From Rhyacichthys aspro (Eukaryota; Chordata; Actinopteri; Gobiiformes; Rhyacichthyidae): a stretch of 64,000 bases of DNA. Within the stretch, counting starts at the first letter, position 1, and every line of letters starts with the position of its first letter. Both the position numbers and the translations under genes were made by a program. The stretch spans positions 12,109,640 to 12,173,639 of the forward strand of contig CM072152.1 in assembly GCA_036850595.1 (NCBI GenBank), written 5' to 3'. A model generated the notes under the pieces. That model was given only the letters and a program-made list of their open reading frames with translations, was not told where the DNA came from and did not search any database. Shown here piece after piece: positions 1 to 13,244 of this stretch.

Positions 1-3000
1 GCTTAAGGTCAGAATATTTTTTTTAATTTTTTTTTTTATCAAACTCGAGTAAAAGTAACAAACAAGGGCCTTTCAAAATCAGTTATGTAACTCTCTGCTT
101 TCTGCTGTCGTTTCAAAGGCACAGAAAACACAGGGGCATAAAGCCATGAGTTCAACTGAAGTAAAGCTGACAATGAATGCACATATTGATAGTGAATGCT
201 ATTAGGTAGTTGCTCCCTTCCAGAGAAATGCATCAGTGATATGTGTGATGCTGGGGGTGGGCATAAAATAGGATGAGTCAGTTGTTTGGGGCAGTTCTGG
301 GACCTCTTTCTGAAAATATACTACATTCCTTGTGCTGAGGCAAGTAATTTATTCATCAGGAAAAATGAACATGAAGTCAGCCACTCGTTAAACTTTCACA
401 GAGAAGGCCAGTTCAATTCCTACACACAATGTTGATAAATGCACATGTTTAATCTGCACAAAACAACCTCCCACGCCAGAGGGGGCCCTTAATCTCTGCT
501 CTCTATGGACATCAGAATGTTCAGTGGCTGCAGGGCAGGTTTCCTCAACAGTTTACAGCAGACTCTGAGAAGCACTTAATGCAGAAATGGGCCTCTTTGT
601 CACCGCAGTGAAAGGTTGTGCTAAGCTTTTGGCTGCTGCCTCTGTGACGGAGCATGCTCTGGCCGCAGGCAGCTCAGGGAACACAGCAATTCATATCAAC
701 ATGGAAGGACAGTGAAAGAAAGACAAGTGAGCTGTTTAAAAGACACCACAGGGCCATGTGTAATTTGATGCAGCAATGCAGTAATCTAAATAGGAGTGGA
801 CCTGGTTACAAGTGTTATTCAAACATAGCACAACTACTATTATTTAAATGAATACAAATGAAACAGCTTCACTTAACTTGTGTGAAGCCTAAAATACTAT
901 AGGCAAAAAAAACAAAAAACAAAAAAAAAACTATGTAATGAAAGTTGTCAAGACAATTTTAGCTTTTGACATGAGTTCATTTATGCAAATTGCCACTTCC
1001 TCGTTGGAGAAAGCATGTTTAATAAAATAGGAAATGATAAGCGTTTCCTTTCAATTAACCAGCAATTTATTCATTCATCAGCCCTCTAAAGTGTGAGCAG
1101 AAATAGAAAAAGAGGAAGAGAACGTAATCAACTGTGCACACAGGCCTTTGGGAATGACCATAAATATCTCTGACTCATCAAGTTATTTGACAGAATTACT
1201 GTACTATGCTCCTTTTCTCTGCAGTTATATGGATCATATGTTCTCTCTGCTACAGCAGGAAGCTTACGTCAAATGACCAAGCTCACTGAGCACAAGCTGT
1301 ATGTACTTTAATGCAAAACTGCACATAAGAACAACGCAGTAATGATTGCCCGTGCAAAGGCTTCTCTAAGACAGGGCTGTGTTTGTGTTCTCAGATACCA
1401 GACACTTAGATTACCCAACCCAGTATTTGAATGTATCATGATGCACAACTCTGTATAACTTTCAATTTTTAGAGAGGTCACACAGCTGCAAATTACCTGC
1501 CCTTTCCTCTAATCCCAACTCCATAGGGCCAAGCATTATGTCTCAAGAGCGGATGCTCCTGTACCTCATTCTTGCCATCAGGAGTGAGGTACAAAAGAAT
1601 ATAACATACAACAGGATGCACAGCAGCTTTGTCCCACAGGCAGTCTAAAAAAATAAACAGACTGTGCACTTTGGTGCTTTTCATTGCATTATGCTTCTGG
1701 TGGTTGGTTTTGGCCCTGTTCTTGACTCAGGCTCTAAACGTCTTGCCCTTTTCAGTTAGTTTCAGTTAGTAGGCCCTTGACAACAACACTACATGCAGCT
1801 ACTAAATATGTATACATTTTATTTTAACATTTATCAAACATACAATACAGTAGTATAGCATGGCTAAATAATACCAGAAGTACATTCTGGATCTTAAAAG
1901 ATACAAAAGAAATCTTGAATCTCTGTTTAAACAGTACACATGTTGAAACCACAGTAATATAGATGACAGCGACACTGTCCTCGGGAGCTCATTGTAAACT
2001 GATACACTGACATTCAGTCTGAATGGCTGTGACTGACAGAGTAATACATCTCAAGCTGCAATGTCTAAAAATGCAGCCATGAACAGATAGTGACATGACA
2101 ATAAAATAACATAAACAATAACTCATGACAGTGAACCATATTAGCCCAAACTATACTCTTCATTCATTCTGTCCTATTTGTGTAATAAATGAAATATTTT
2201 TTATTGTGAATGCTAATGCTATAGTACTCATAACATGACCACCTGAGCTTGCTGCATGAGTATGTATGTAAAGCCACATCAAAGTGTGTGGCAGCAAGCC
2301 CAGAGTCACATGAGTCAGGGTGACATCATGTTTCATGTATGTGAGTGTGACCACAGTAAGCTACAGCTCACTATAAGAAATAAGACTCATCACATGAACC
2401 TTAAGATGCATCGTACATGTACCAGCAGAGGGGCATGAGAGAGCAGGATTTTAGAAACCAAAGCTGTGCGCTGTGGGAGGGTTTGAGGAACTAAATCCCA
2501 AGTGTCATATAGATGTTGTAATGTCATTGTAGATTCAGTTATGCTCAGTGTGAGCAAAGATACATGTATTGAGTAGGACTTCCCACGTCTCTCCTGCTGC
2601 ACCTCCATCCACCTCCATCACTCCATCTACTGCCAGCTCTCATCCCTTTGCCTGTCTGTACACATCAGTCAGTGACATCAGGCCAAGGAAGCCAGTGCAC
2701 CAGATACTGCTCCATACATTAACTACATCCTTGAGTGAAAGTCAGATTCTTATTCATTGTTTAGTCTAAGTTATCTGTTGGCCCACACTTAAATGTAATA
2801 ATTAAAACAAGTACTTTAACATTAACAAAAATGGCTGATGCATCTAAATAATTTAAGAGTATGATCACAAATAACATCAGTTTGTCAGTTTCTTGCATAA
2901 GCCACACTTCTTTGTAACACTAACAGGGTTTTAATTCACCATGGTGACAATGTGTGCTAAAAAAATGAGTAATTTCTTTGTATTTGTTTCTAAATCAAGA

Positions 3001-6000
3001 ATGAGATAAAATATCTAATCTAGTTAGAAACATTACAGTTGAATTTATCAATGATGTAATTGATGTCAATGGTTTTTCAAATAAATATTTTACTGAAAAA
3101 AATGTTTATGTCTGCCTGATACACTCTGTCTGACTACCCAAATATATTCATTTATAATAAATATTGACATACAAATTACAAATAGCTGGCACTTATAATT
3201 AATACAATAACGTTTTTTGCAATTGAAGCAGATTATAGAACATGTACGTCTGATATGTATATTTCAAATGTTGATCTTGAAATGGAACTTAATGTGTATA
3301 ATGTGAAGCCATGATAGAAACCTCTGTTTTTTATTTCATCATATGGTGTTTGCATCAAGGCAACACACAAACACACGCACATACAAAATTACACATTCAA
3401 GATAACAAGCAAGGACAGTGCAAGTGTGAGCCACAAATGAGCAGTTACGTTAAGTGACTAAACACATACTCCCTCCATCATCTCTACGGGAGTCCACAGT
3501 CAAGACGTTAGCCATCGTGCCAGTCGTGCCAGCCATTACACAAACACACGCGCAGCCAAATGCTTCCTCACACACATGTAAACATTAGCACTTCAGCTGA
3601 ACACAACAGGAGGCCAATCACTGGCATATGACCTGTCATTTATGAAAATACTCGTGGAGAACAGTGCCACATTATAAGATTACTAAGCCAAACAAGACCC
3701 AGACTGCAGGAAACAGTGGCATCAAGACCATACATCTTGTAGGGATGTGTTTTTATTGTATGTAGAAGAATATGTGAATGGTAAACCCACCCCTCTCATA
3801 ATCAGTCTCTTTTCCAGTCATTATCGGTGACACATGGCAGTGCAGTCTTTGATGCCTCTATGCAGCCGGTTGTCAGACTGGAGCACACACTAACTGTGAT
3901 CAGTCAACAGGCATTGGCTGCAAGTCACAACTTTGGCACTTAGACTGTAGTTGGTATTTACATCAGAAATGGCATCTTTCTTTCACTGCTCATTTGGAAT
4001 AAAGCATTTGTGCATTTCATGCCAATGAGGAAGCTGCATAATATGCAGACCCTACATTTGTTTCACATTGACCAGCTTTGTGAAAGTCCCTTGGATGACA
4101 GATGATCTTCACCTCAAACCTACGTCCAGATGCCTTGTCAGAAAACCTATATGTGAAAACTTATATGGCTTCACATGCAATAACATAGATTCGGAAAAAC
4201 ACTACATGATACCAGATGCAACTGGCCGCATGTTTCATTACGATGGACAAGACATATGAATCATATTCACCATGAAAAGGTCATTGTTTTGCTCATCTAC
4301 CTTTAGTAAGAGCTGCCAGGGGTATTGAGTCTCAAACAGATAAGTCAGAAATGACCTTAAAGCAAAGGCAGAGGGGTTACAGACTATGGTCCGTCCCCAA
4401 GACGAGGTGGGTGTGGAAGACAGTCACACGTAATATGTGCTGTGTCTGTACTACTTACTATTAATGTGAAATGACTAAACAAATAACAGAGCTCAGTGGG
4501 AAAGAAAGTGTATGTTTAATTGCACTCTGCATATAAGTGTACACTGGCTGTGCCTTGTTACTTACTTGTGCCCCCTGGTGGTACTAGGACTTCAATCTTC
4601 TGCCTTGCGTTCTTTCAGGGGGAACAATGTTTAACCCAGTCTTACCAACTATACTAAGAGACTCAGGCCATTGAGATCTCAATGACTATACAACACTGTA
4701 CTCTTTTCTTTATATTGTATAGTAAAGAAAACTACTTTGAATCATCCACAGTTTCTAATTACTGCCATTGTTTGTGTTTTCACTGGTTTCAGTGTCCGTG
4801 AGTTGAAAAAACCCGACATTTCATTGTGTCCCTGAGGAAAAGATACTTGCTTTTACTGCTGTGTGATCATTTTAATCCATGGATAACACACAAGACCTCT
4901 CTGCACTTAACTCTCATCACCTATATCAGTCCACAGTCCACCACAAAGACTGCAGTGCACAGGGGTGTAAAATGGCATCTCTACAGCTGTACTTAGATGC
5001 TACAGAAACCAGCTCAGCATTTATGCTCTTACACTTCTCCTGTGACTACAGCACGAGGTCTGTACCAAGCCAGCACACCTGCCCTACGGATCTTTTGTTT
5101 AAAATTTGCTGAAAATAGAGAACAGTGAACATTGCATGATTCAGATTTAATGTTGATGCTGCAGAAATAAAGCCAAGGCCAGTAAAGAAATGTAAGCCTG
5201 TATGAAGCACTGCACTAGGATGACTACAAGAGCTTTTCTAAATTGGCAAAAATTAGATGATGCAGCTAAAGAAGAAGCTATAACAGTAACATACAACTCT
5301 TTTGGGATTACTGTTATTTATTGATCAGTGTGGCATGTCAGCTCCAGTTACTATTATTGTTCATGAAGCTTATCAGTGCTGCTTAACACTTATGTGTATA
5401 TATGGTTTCATTGTGGCTTTATTATAGGTCTGTTGTACTGGATCTAATTGAATATTCAAATATCCATCACATCCAGCTCTGTACAATTAAAAATACTGCA
5501 ATTTACATAGCTTCATAGTTCAGTGCCCTTTTATCCATTAACAGAGTCAATAATGAATCGCTTCTTGCCCTTTCTCTGGGCCAGAGACCTCTGCATGGGA
5601 TCAAAATGCACCACAGAGTAGCTTGGATCATGCAGTTTAAAGATAAACCTGAAATAACTGCATCCAATTTCAGTAAAAACAGTAACCAAAGCATAGAAAT
5701 TTCCCTCTTGACCAAGTTAAGAGAAAAAATGAATATATGTTAAATTAAAAGGCTGAAAGACACTCCCCACATACACATATTTTGGATAATTTGGAATAAC
5801 ATAAAAGATAGTCAATTAGTAATCTTTGGCCCTTTGTATGATGTTATTAAAATGATTCTCATTTTTGAGTGTGGCACTATGGCCTCAGACTAATCAAATA
5901 AAGATGAAAGCAGGTTTTATTCTTTTTTTGAACCTACAAATAGCAAGTAGACCAGAGGATTCATGGGTTACCCTGTTTGTAATGTAATATTATATAGTGA

Positions 6001-6820
6001 GATATGATATAAAATATTTATAGAGTGGTTTGGCACTTACCTGATTAGTATTATAAACTATTATTAGTTTATTATTGCATGTGTCATGCTACTACCCACA
6101 CTACTTTTCTAAAAACAGGAAGCTAGATGACAACATAGATTATACTGCTTATATCAACAACATAACATTGCCAATGTCCTACTTTCACCTGAAGTGCCAC
6201 AGTGTAAACAAACACCCTGAGGTCACCCTCCAGAGGTCAAACATGGCAGCAGTATACCTTCACACTCTCAAGTAGAGCAGACACACTTAAACCAGAGCAG
6301 CAGCATAGCTTTTATTACAGGTCTCCTCTCCATAGCCTAAAGAACAAGCCTCTCTGTAACATGTTGCTGCTCTCAAACGTAGCTATTAGAAGCATCTACA
6401 GACAATACAGAAGCAGCTCATGAATGAAATACCATATAACAGCGCAGCTGGAAGCTGCCATGTTCAGATTGTTTGTCTGGCTTTTTGAAGACGGCACTCA
6501 TCCTCAGCTGTGGAACAATGCTTACAATACTACATCACCCATAATCCATCACAGAGACATAATGCAAAAAAGCACAAAGTGGTGCAGTAAAGACAAATTC
6601 TAAAAAAAGAACAACGAAAAAAACTACAGAAAAACAATGTGATAAAGCACCAGGGAGGATAGTAGTCACAGTGGATCTCTATGTAGGTAAAGCAGATAGT
6701 TAAACTGTGCATTTTAAAGCAATTTACTGGCATTCTTTGTGTAACGACTTATCCTATATTTGAAAATGTCTTCTATTTTTTTGTACATCAACTACTCATT
6801 GAGAGAGATTGGCTACTCAC
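1..6820 (-). other. cacna1d: cacna1d intron 2 (part); no exon seen
   Basis: This stretch lies downstream of coding exon 2 of cacna1d on the minus strand. I looked for the expected next exon (the VEYAFLIIF segment at the end of IS1 and the start of IS2) in the minus frames and did not find it, so the region is read as the near part of a long intron 2. It is AT-rich, with only short unconvincing ORFs on both strands. The one motif I can point to is a CTCF-like core near 4569. No RNA gene or recognisable transposon was seen. Confidence 0.7.
4569..4581 (-). promoter_or_regulatory. CTCF-like core motif
   Basis: The plus strand reads TGCCCCCTGGTGG, which is the reverse form of the CTCF core (CCACCAGGGGGCA). 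It lies inside the presumed cacna1d intron 2. Motif match only; occupancy is not known. Confidence 0.4.
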
Positions 6821-7435
6821 CAGGTCATGGTTTGTGGAGTTGGAATCATCTTCAGGGAATGGGACGTAGACAGCTAAGGCCATACAGTTGGCAAAAATAG
6901 CTATTAATATAAAGATATCAAATGGCCTGGGGAAAAAAGTTAAGGAGAATGGACATGATACAGTCATAAAAAAGAAATTCACTAGTTTCTATTATTTAAC
7001 ATTTCTCCATTATTCCTTATTTATATTTTTTTATCTTTTAAAGGTAAATAATGTTGTTCCTACTTCTAGCTAAATAACTAACATGATATAGTGAATCTTC
7101 ACTAATCAAAGCTCCTAAACAACTTCCTTAGGCTGCTGTAAAGGATACTTCCACTCCACCAGGCTGATGCAGGCCCTGCGTAAGGGGTTGTTAAGGTTGA
7201 GGCAGAAGAGAGCCCGGGGCGGCCTGCTGTTGGCGTTACTGCCCTGCTTCTTGCTTTTGGCATACTGCTGCCTCTTCTTCTGTGCCAAGGCACCCACCGG
7301 GATGGTGCTGGTCACAGGGGCCGGGGCGGCGGGAGGTGGTGGTGGCGCAGGGGTCGGGGCAGGGGCTGGTGTGGAGGTGGGGGGGGCCTCTGGGGCCGCG
7401 GAGGTGGGGTCTGGGGCGGGCCCGTTGGCGCTCAT
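6821..7435 (-). CDS. cacna1d: Voltage-gated L-type calcium channel alpha-1D (Cav1.3), first two coding exons
   Basis: Pore-forming subunit of an L-type calcium channel in the plasma membrane; only the cytoplasmic N-terminus and the first helix of domain I are in the window. Exon 1 is 7435-7149 (287 nt) and exon 2 is 6926-6821 (106 nt); joining them keeps the frame. The start ATG at 7435 opens a Pro/Ala-rich leader, followed by the Cav1.3-type block KKRQQYAKSKKQG, then PRALFCLNLNNPLRRACIS and VEWK, then helix IS1 (FDIFILIAIFANC) and the PEDDSNSTNH loop. Cav1.3 fits better than Cav1.1 or Cav1.4 because of the KKRQQYAKSKKQG block. Exon 2 ends in a normal GTGAGT donor. The intron between them is only 222 nt and is of the U12 type. 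The leader lacks the WQAAIDAARQAK element seen in mammals. The rest of the gene lies beyond the left edge. An upstream non-coding or alternative first exon is possible. Confidence 0.93.
6927..7148 (-). other. cacna1d: U12-type (minor spliceosome) intron 1 of cacna1d
   Basis: On the minus strand the donor is GTATCCTTTA (7148-7139), an exact match to the U12-type 5' splice site. The branch sequence CTCCTTAAC (6947-6939) matches the U12 consensus TTCCTTAAC in all but its first base, and lies 12 nt before the acceptor exon. The intron ends in ttttttccccag. Minor introns are known at conserved places in voltage-gated ion channel genes. The length of 222 nt is short for this gene. Confidence 0.88.
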
Positions 7436-9060
7436 GGTGTGGGTGTGGTTCGGTGAGGGGCATCCAGCAGCATGGACCTGCCGGGATACACAGTCGGGCG
7501 AGAGCGGGGCACAGCTGTCTGACCAGTGAGCTGGCACGTTACCAGGGCCACAATCTCTGCTGCTGCGGGCATAATTTGCCTCTGAGGAAACAAAAATGAA
7601 GAGTAAGTGATATAGATACTCTTTTTGTAACAGTATAATTGAGCTATGTTGCTGATTCTGTAACTAACTAAAAATGATGGCCAAATGCCAAAATCCTATT
7701 TATAATTTCTCCTTCCAACCCATATATTTTTAACAAATCTCATCATATCTCCCACAATGAGACCTGAGTAAAGGGAGAGGACATGCCATAAGCAGCACAA
7801 CAGGTTTACATGAGAAATAATTTATCCTAAATTAGGGGTAGATGACATTGGTTAACATCAAAAGACAAACTGGCAGTGGTGTAATGTGCTAAGACTGAGC
7901 TGCCACTCTCAGGCATCAGTCCACACAGTGATCAGCAGAAGTCCTTGAACTGTAGCAGGCCCAAAGCAAGAAATAGAAAAGGTCACACTGCCCTGGTGCC
8001 CAGGAAGAAATAATCGTTAAAATCAAAGACAACATGCTAAATATGTGTTATTGTCCTGTAAGACTACAGTCACAGGACAGTCAGCCCCTTGTCCCCATTG
8101 TACTGCGTTGCTTCTTCCAAGTAGCTGACGCTAGAGCAAACACCAACAGAACAAAGCAAATGAATGGGCTTTTCTCCCTAACACTGTAGCGGTGATATGG
8201 ACAGCGCCGACAAGCATCTAAGATGGACATAAACAGGACTTTCTCGTGAGTGATTCGTGACAAATAATACATCACCAGACGTCCTATCATTTCTCCTTGG
8301 ACGCCACTAAGGTAGGATGCGTAACCCCCTTAACGCAGAGGGACGGCAGTCCGGCTCCGGGCTCCGTCAGATGGTCCTCTGCAAAAACCTCTGGACGTTT
8401 TGACATCCGACCCCTATCACTGAGCTGGACAAATAAAACACTGTCCACATGAGCAGTTTGTACAAAGATAGACTTTAATCTCCTCTGTGTAGCCCTTTTG
8501 CTTTCTACGTTTCTTTGTGACAATTAGCTCCCCTCCTCCTCCTCCAAAAAAAAAAAAACCCCAAAAAAACCCGAGAAGCACGCCAGCGTCGAAAGCAATG
8601 TGGCCTTTAATATCGTGCTGTCTTCTGTCAGGAATGACTAAATGCACAATATAGTGTGCACAGAGGAAAACGCTGCTAAGCTAGGGCTAACTCCAGACCT
8701 TGTTCACTGTACCTTTCCTGAAGACTCCTCTGTTGAGCCGCGGTCTTCTCCTCTCGGTTACGCTCGTCCGCTGAGGGCCAGAATTAGAGGTCCGATCTTA
8801 AACAGCGGGTTAAAATACATGAGGACGCATCTAAAGCCTGCCTCAGCCTCAGTCCAGCTCTGTCATGGTGCTGTGGAGAACAGGAGACTGGAGAGTGCGC
8901 ACCAGACAACAGAGCATCCTCGTCCTAGGCTTATCGTCACGGCGTCAGTGCACGGGGCAGGGGTAGAGCATTTGAGAGACCCCCTCAGCCCCCTACTCAC
9001 ATCAGATAGGTCAGTGTCTCTGCTGCTTCTTCATTTGTATCTAATACCTTCCAAATGACA
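7436..9060 (-). promoter_or_regulatory. cacna1d: Upstream / 5' UTR and probable promoter region of cacna1d
   Basis: This region lies upstream of the cacna1d start codon on the minus strand. It is richer in CpG than the surroundings, mainly 8300-8900. A possible minus-strand donor (GTGAGTAG, reverse of 8992-8999) could end a 5' untranslated exon starting near 9060. No coding exon with the mammalian N-terminal sequence was found. A plus-strand ORF of 138 codons at 8642-9058 has no recognisable similarity and I do not call it. Confidence 0.35.
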
Positions 9061-12000
9061 CATCAAGTGCACCATGCACCAGTCACGTGAAGGTCACTGA
9101 AACCACCAATCAGAGAAAACACATTTTTGATCACATGCCTTTCTCTGAATACAGGAGTCGTGTATGTAAAGCAGCCTGCAGTGTTAGAAAATAAATGTTC
9201 ATCATTTCTCCAACATATTAGGACTACACAGTCCGCGTTTTAGCTTAATAAAATTAGCCCACTGAAATCCATAAGTATGCCAATAATACAGAAGTATTAA
9301 CCCAGAAAGTGCCATCTCACATTAGAAGTCATGTCACTTTTGAACCACTAGTAAAAAGTCATTTAAAAATATGGTCAGTTTTGCATTCCCTGTGAGGCTC
9401 TCACATTAGCACCAATGAATTGTAATTTGCTGCATACTAAGTCAGTAGCTACATGTTTATACACAAATACACACATCTAATGCTATGCACAGGGAAAGAA
9501 TACTTTTCATTGACCCTACTGGCTTTTGAAACGTAAACATTCCCCAGATGCCCCTATTGAAAGCATCCTGATGAAGTAAGCCAACACCACATGACTTGAT
9601 CTGTTGGTAACACACACCTCTCTCCCGTTACAGCTGGTCTTTTGTTCTAGATTAGGCCATAAATGTGTATGAAGAAAATATTACTGTAATAATTAAACTC
9701 ACTTTAGTCATCCTTTATTTGAGGCCTAATAAAACAAAAAAATCTCTTTTCATGAGAAACTAACCCAAAAAGCTAGACATTTCTCCATAAAGTGCATCCC
9801 TCATTGCTACACCCGAATCCCACCTTTATAAAACACTAATGACCAACTGATAGCTGTAACCCTTGGAGGACCCTTTAACGAGCCACCAACACATGCTGGT
9901 CCCAATAATCATATCCAAATAGCACTAATTAGACAGCATTTCTTAGCAACAGCAATTGTACTTTTAAGAAGCAAAAGGTTTCATTTGAGGGTCCAGTTCT
10001 TTTTTTTTTTTTAACTCATCTTAATCTGAATCCTCTACATTTTCAATAGATTTTATGTTTAAATGCAGTTTTACACAGCATTAAGTCACAGGAAAACGTC
10101 AAAAAAGTCCCACCTGTCAGAGCTATTCCTAGGCCTCTTCTTTTCTAAACGTACACGGCCACGCTGAAGACAAAAGGCTGTGAGCACTCATCCTCTTGTT
10201 TTGGAGGCTTGTCAGTGAATGAACAGTAGCAGCCTTTCAGAGGGTGACGACGGACTAACGAACGTTACTGTATCAGCTTACCGTCTGCCCAAGATAATGG
10301 TTTCTTCTAGAATCTTCCTAAATTATTCACCTTGCATCAGGTACTGTGTGTTACGTCCTGTACGTGTGGGTGTCTGGTAACATTATAGCGGGGCGTGTTT
10401 GATCACCTCTTATGAATTAACATTTGAAGCTTATGTTCAAGGGTCTCATAATAACAATGTTTTTAAGCCTCTTTCCCCAAACATCCCAACAGCTACCCAC
10501 CAAATAGTGTTTCAACTTTGCAAGTCCTTTTAGGTACAAACACAAGCCCAGCCTGTAGCTCCCGTGAGAAAAGCATAATCCAGTTCATCATATTAGACTA
10601 AACCTAATATCTGTCAAACTCAAAATGATTTTATTTTCAGATTCAAACTACAGATAAATGTATACATGCAGTTCTGGTAAACTGATTAAGTGCTTATAAA
10701 GTAAAAGTGATTCATTAACACAAAGCAAAATGTTAAATGAACTTACAATTATTACTTTTTTTTAATTTTTTTTTTTACCAGATTTATAGTAATGGTGTGT
10801 CTGCTTTTATTCTAAATACACTTTTAATACACAATTAAGTAAACTGAAGTAAATTATTCTCTCCCTTGTGTTTTTTTTTTATTAATCCCCGTATCACATT
10901 CTTTCAGCTTCCTAAATATACCGTATGTGTAGCTTGATTAATTGCTTTGAACATGAATCCTAGTTATTGCAGCACACTCATGTGCACTGATGCAACATCC
11001 CTAAGCTTGCACGTTTATGAGCGCTGTGTATTTGTGTATGTGAGTGTGTTTGAAGGAGAGCAGTAGTGATGGAGCCTGAAAGCCCTGCAGCGCAGCTGTT
11101 CTCCCAGTGCATCGTCAACTTCACTGCTGAGCCCACAACACGCTCAGCCTTAGCCTCTGCTCTTTCCTCTCTGTTCCCTGCTTGTCTTCATCCACATTTC
11201 TTTCTCAGCTTCAATGTGCCATGAGAATCTGTTTTTCTATAATAATCTTATTCAGTCCTTGTGTTCCTATGTCATGATCAGGTGTAATATCTCACTTGGT
11301 TAGATTTCTTTTCACCATACCTTTAACCTTGCACAGACGTCCACTTCTAAAATGAATCCTTAATCCAGTTGTATGTCTGAATGCAACATATTGCTCTTGT
11401 TGGAGGGTGGGGCCTTTTGGTGACAGACATCTTTCAGAGAGAAGGGCAAACACTGTGTCATCATAGTGACTGCAGAGCAATTTAAGGAAATGGAGTGATA
11501 AGAGCAGAGGGGAAGAGGCAAGAGCCTGAAGGAGCGACTGGCATTAAAGCAATGCACCACAGTTGTGAGATGTGTGTGTTATGAATATGAAGCTGATATT
11601 ATTCTTGAGTTAATTTGGCTTTGTGTTTCGCATCCTGAGCACAGATGTGGGTCAGAATCTAAGTGTGCATCTGGGACTACTTGTGCATCTCCTTTTGTTG
11701 CTTCCATGAAGTGATAGCAGCCAACAATGCTGAGTAATCCTTGTTAACCTGCACCTGGTATTGTGATGATAAATCAGACACATGTTTAAGGTTATATTAA
11801 GACAAGTGGCTGTTATGCTTCTCTTTTTCCGCCAGAGAAATTAAAAATAGCAACATTTATGCTCTCCAAATGTACTTTCCCTCCAGGAAGTGTGCATTTC
11901 TGGGTGCCTGACATTGGCTGTGCACCATCACGTGGTGTGATGTTAGTTGGCTGCAATTGGCTGGCACCTGTGGGGCTCTGTGAAGAAAAGCTTTTCTGAC

Positions 12001-13244
12001 AGGACCCAGGAGCCCAGAGGAACTGCTGGAAACTGGGAGAAGGACAATGTCGGTAGAGGCAGGGGAGCAGTGGGAGCTTGAGAGATGCCATCACTGACTG
12101 TGAAGAGGTGCTGGGACATGACCTCGTTACAACACAGGGCACCATCCACACAGAGAGTCACATGGCTGGTGTAGAGGGACATGCAAAAGGGACAGGACAA
12201 AGTGATAATTTCCAACAATGATAGACCTTTCTCAGCTGAAACCCAAGCCTTTGTAATAAATAATTATAAAATAAAATATAACAAAATGTGGATCTGCTGG
12301 GATGAAACAAAAGAAACAGAATCAAATATTTATGAGTAAACGTAATATTTATTTACTAAAACATACATAGTTTAGTAGAGTAAAATAAAAAAAGTATGTT
12401 TTAGGGAATTTTGAAGAACATTTATTTAATGTGATGCACAATTCATAATTTCTTTAACCCATCATCGTCCTGTCACAGGATTAGGTTACTTAAACATTTT
12501 TGATGACATTCATGGAGAGAGAGCGCCCTCTGCTGCTACATGTCTAGTGTGACCATTGATCTGTCATAAACCTGTTTATACGCAGATCAAACCTCAACAA
12601 CAACCAATTATTAATTAGTATTTTTGACTGTTCTCATCTGCCAGGTTTGTTTCAAATGTTAAATTCACTCTTCTCTTGTGTTCAGTGACAACAAAAGCAA
12701 ATAACATCGTTTTATTACAATAGCATATAGTTACAATTTAACATAGTGAAGGGCATATGATACAGTAGTAGACAGAAACAAGCAAATGGCAAAATATGTG
12801 TGACGGTAGTTTTACAGTTTTATGTTAATTATATTTCATGTATGCAGCAAGTCCATGGTCAAAGATGATCCTCTAGATGGCAGGCTAGGCTCTTTAACAC
12901 AAGCGTCTCTTTTCTCTTTGTTGAGCATGAAGTGCAAGCAAAAATGCACTGTGATTTATACAAAACTAAATAAGGAACAAAAATAACCTGGCACCAGTGC
13001 TGTTTATGTCACACATTTAATCCAAAAAAGGGTGATTTTTAAGAAATTTTAAATGAATACTGTATATTTCTTGTGTCTCTGTGTGAGGTCTGCTGTGTAT
13101 AAAGAAAGAACATGGTGTCCTCAGTGTGGAGATGTCATGCTCACTGAACATCATCAACGAGACAGACGAACACAACCAAACCACAAAGACAGCGCTCTGA
13201 TTTTCTGAAGGAACATAAAATAATACCTATAAGACCTTCATGAT
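9061..13244. other. Intergenic region between cacna1d and tkt
   Basis: No convincing coding exon, structural RNA or complete transposon was seen on either strand. At its left end there is an E-box CACGTG inside TCACGTGA and a CCAAT box near 9085-9110. A minus-strand AATAAA (plus TTTATT at 12711-12716) could be the poly(A) signal of the small ORF at 13245-13508. A CTCF-like core lies at 12522. Confidence 0.4.
12522..12535 (-). promoter_or_regulatory. CTCF-like core motif
   Basis: The plus strand reads AGCGCCCTCTGCTG, the reverse form of a common CTCF core variant. Sequence match only. Confidence 0.35.

Noticed and set aside
7167..7529. 120-codon plus-strand ORF with a Gly/Ala/Val-rich end
   Set aside because: It is antisense to cacna1d exon 1; the Gly-rich part is the complement of the Pro/Ala codons.
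8642..9058. 138-codon plus-strand ORF
   Set aside because: No domain, signal or helix recognisable, and it lies in a CpG-richer region where stops are rarer by chance.
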